A stretch of 34,731 nucleotides of DNA. It comes from Aliidiomarina sp. GTDB taxonomy: Bacteria; Pseudomonadota; Gammaproteobacteria; Enterobacterales; Alteromonadaceae. The stretch is taken from NCBI RefSeq assembly GCF_022565475.1, contig NZ_JAIUMR010000018.1, forward strand, positions 1-34,731, in the 5' to 3' direction. Shown here one piece after another: positions 33,391 through 34,731 of this stretch. Within the stretch, counting starts at the first letter, position 1. The number at the start of each line of letters is the position of its first letter. Made by a program: the position numbers and the translations under genes. Under the pieces are notes generated by a model. The model saw only the letters and a list, made by a program, of their open reading frames with translations, was not told the origin of the DNA and made no database searches.

Positions 33391-34722
33391 ATGCGTTTTG
33401 AAAGTGAATTGGCAGTAGCGTTTAACTCTTGCGGCACGTTCCATACCTTTGAAAAGTATGCAGAGCTTCTCTCTCCAGAACTTATACAGCAAGGCTTTGA
33501 ACAAGCGGGTGTCGCCACCATACGCAAAAGAAGGTTACCCCTAGAAGCGGTACTTTGGTCAATCATTGGCATGTCGTTATATCGGCAAAAATCTGTCTGG
33601 GATATTGCAACACAGATGGATATTATGCTGCCAGATAAAAAGCCATTGGTGGCACCGAGCGCTCTGGTCCAGGCTAGGCAGCGATTGGGTGAAGATGCCG
33701 TTCGCGAAGTGTTCCGCGTAATGGCAAAACATAGCTACGAATCGGCCCAATTTGAAACATGGGCAGGGCTAAACCTGCTTGCCGTTGATGGTGTTGTGTG
33801 GCGAACGGCGGACACACGGGAAAATCACGAGGTATTTGAAACACAGAGTAATCAATTTAAAGAAGGCACCTATCCTCAAGTTCGTATGGTCTGTCATATG
33901 GAAATAACGAGCCACCAACTCCTCAATAGCGCCTTCGCAGGCTACCGCACCAATGAGATGAAGCTAGCGGAAGAGTTAATAGAAACGACGCCAGACCATT
34001 CATTAACTATCTTCGATAAGGGATATTATTCATTAGGTTTGCTCAATCGCTGGCATCAGGCAGGCGAGCAACGGCATTGGATGCTCCCCGCTAAAAAAGA
34101 CTTACAGTTCGATGTTATCCGCAGTTTCAATAAGAACGACCAGCACATACGCTTAACCAGTACACCTCAGGCCCGCAAGAACTTTAGTGACCTTCCCGAG
34201 TATATCGATGCTAGGTTAGTCACTAAAACTATTAACGGAAAAACCTACCGTATCCTGTCATCTATGGTTGACCCAATGCGCTTTCCTAGAGATGAGATGG
34301 TTGATTTATATCGATATCGTTGGGAAATTGAATTGGGATATCGTGAAATGAAACAGACATTACTCAATAGTGAGCACACGCTGAGAAGTAAGCGGCCGGA
34401 TATGATTCGACAAGAGTTATGGGGATTACTGTTGTGCTACAACTTAATTAGGCAGGGCATGACCGCCGCGGCAAGACGATTGGATAGCGTATGGCCAAAC
34501 CAGCTGAGCTTCACGAGTTGTTCAATGGCGATAACACACTTCTTTGTCACGGTATCGTTAAGTAGTCCGGGGAATATTCCAAAACAGTACGAAGCACTGC
34601 TAACGCAGATGGGGTACTTTAAACTACCGGAACGCCGCGAGGATAGATGTTATCCGAGGTGGGTGAAGCCGAAAACAAGGAAATACCCCCTTAAAAGAAA
34701 AAATGCCAGTCAGCTTAACTGA
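33391..34722 (+). CDS. IS4-family transposase (DDE)
   Basis: A 443-residue transposase very similar to that of E. coli IS4 (442). Landmarks shared with it include [42 protein letters not shown] and [14 protein letters not shown]. The DDE triad is D133, D209 and E314, and the family signature Y-x2-R-x3-E-x6-K is exact (Y307, R310, E314, K321). The frame is open throughout, so the element is probably functional. There is only a weak ribosome site, inside the upstream hairpin. The stop codon TGA (34720-34722) lies within the right inverted repeat. Confidence 0.95.
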   Translation: MRFESELAVAFNSCGTFHTFEKYAELLSPELIQQGFEQAGVATIRKRRLPLEAVLWSIIGMSLYRQKSVWDIATQMDIMLPDKKPLVAPSALVQARQRLGEDAVREVFRVMAKHSYESAQFETWAGLNLLAVDGVVWRTADTRENHEVFETQSNQFKEGTYPQVRMVCHMEITSHQLLNSAFAGYRTNEMKLAEELIETTPDHSLTIFDKGYYSLGLLNRWHQAGEQRHWMLPAKKDLQFDVIRSFNKNDQHIRLTSTPQARKNFSDLPEYIDARLVTKTINGKTYRILSSMVDPMRFPRDEMVDLYRYRWEIELGYREMKQTLLNSEHTLRSKRPDMIRQELWGLLLCYNLIRQGMTAAARRLDSVWPNQLSFTSCSMAITHFFVTVSLSSPGNIPKQYEALLTQMGYFKLPERREDRCYPRWVKPKTRKYPLKRKNASQLN

Positions 34723-34730
34723 CTGGCATT
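34702..34730 (+). terminator. Hairpin at the IS4 right end
   Basis: AATGCCAGTCAG (34702-34713) and CTGACTGGCATT (34719-34730) are perfectly complementary around a 5-nt loop. It overlaps the right inverted repeat and the transposase stop codon. The structure may end transcription or hinder read-through, though no T run lies inside the window. Confidence 0.55.
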
Positions 34731-34731
34731 A
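34714..34731 (-). repeat. IS4 right terminal inverted repeat
   Basis: Read inward it is TAATGCCAGTCAGTTAAG, differing from the left repeat at positions 8 and 9. The change removes the Dam site, so only the left end would respond to methylation. Confidence 0.9.

Larger units (their letters stand above)
33296..34731 (+). mobile_element. IS4-family insertion sequence, complete (1436 bp)
   Basis: Bounded by 18-bp terminal inverted repeats. The left is TAATGCCGATCAGTTAAG (33296-33313). The right (34714-34731) is its inverse with two mismatches, and the window ends on its last base. Length and terminal sequence agree with E. coli IS4 (1426 bp) as I recall it. It encodes one intact transposase. Three GATC (Dam) sites lie in the first 44 bp, one of them in the inverted repeat. 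The target duplication cannot be verified because the right flank is absent. The left flank reads CACTCGTCAGTG. Confidence 0.95.

Overview
The window looks like chromosomal DNA of a marine gammaproteobacterium of the Alteromonadales, most likely Idiomarinaceae. This is inferred from gene content and protein similarity, not from a search. Almost everything is core metabolism and housekeeping. The order pyrD-zapC-(cls, initiator tRNA)-rlmKL-uup-(DUF3466)-rmf-fabA-ycbZ/lonH closely parallels the E. coli pyrD-zapC-ycbX-rlmKL-uup-pqiABC-rmf-fabA-ycbZ block. The msrC-proQ-prc group also resembles enterobacterial order.

Layout. 1-124: outer end of an IS4-family element, cut by the window edge. 159-1673 (-): sodium:alanine/glycine symporter. 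1918-6113 (+): zinc-ribbon membrane protein, YeaC-like protein, free methionine-R-sulfoxide reductase, an unknown acidic protein, ProQ and tail-specific protease. 6294-16447 (+): NhaC antiporter, aminopeptidase N, giant NAD-glutamate dehydrogenase and dihydroorotate dehydrogenase. 16556-18734: zapC facing cardiolipin synthase, with initiator tRNA-fMet upstream of cls. 18942-24947 (+): a tightly packed run of rlmKL, a glutaredoxin-like protein, uup and a DUF3466 repeat protein. 25283-25459: rmf, facing fabA and the inactive-ATPase Lon homologue (26148-28196, -). 28357-29767: two convergent outer-membrane proteins sharing a bidirectional terminator. 30156-32495 (-): MaoC-like dehydratase, NfeD and QmcA (SPFH). 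32698-33264 (+): unknown protein. 33296-34731 (+): complete IS4-family element ending exactly at the window edge.

How it works together. Two themes recur: translation and ribosome functions (initiator tRNA, RlmKL, Uup, RMF, ProQ) and envelope or lipid functions (Prc, Cls, FabA, QmcA/NfeD, MipA-like protein, transporters). The clearest regulatory element is the fabA control region. There a FadR-type operator overlaps the -35 and a FabR-type operator fills the -35/-10 spacer, as in E. coli.

I found no CRISPR array, phage, toxin-antitoxin pair or recognisable defence system, and nothing I can call a new system with confidence. The best leads are the structured leader of rmf, the IS4 hairpin covering the transposase start, the HAF-like repeat protein coupled to uup, and several unassigned proteins.
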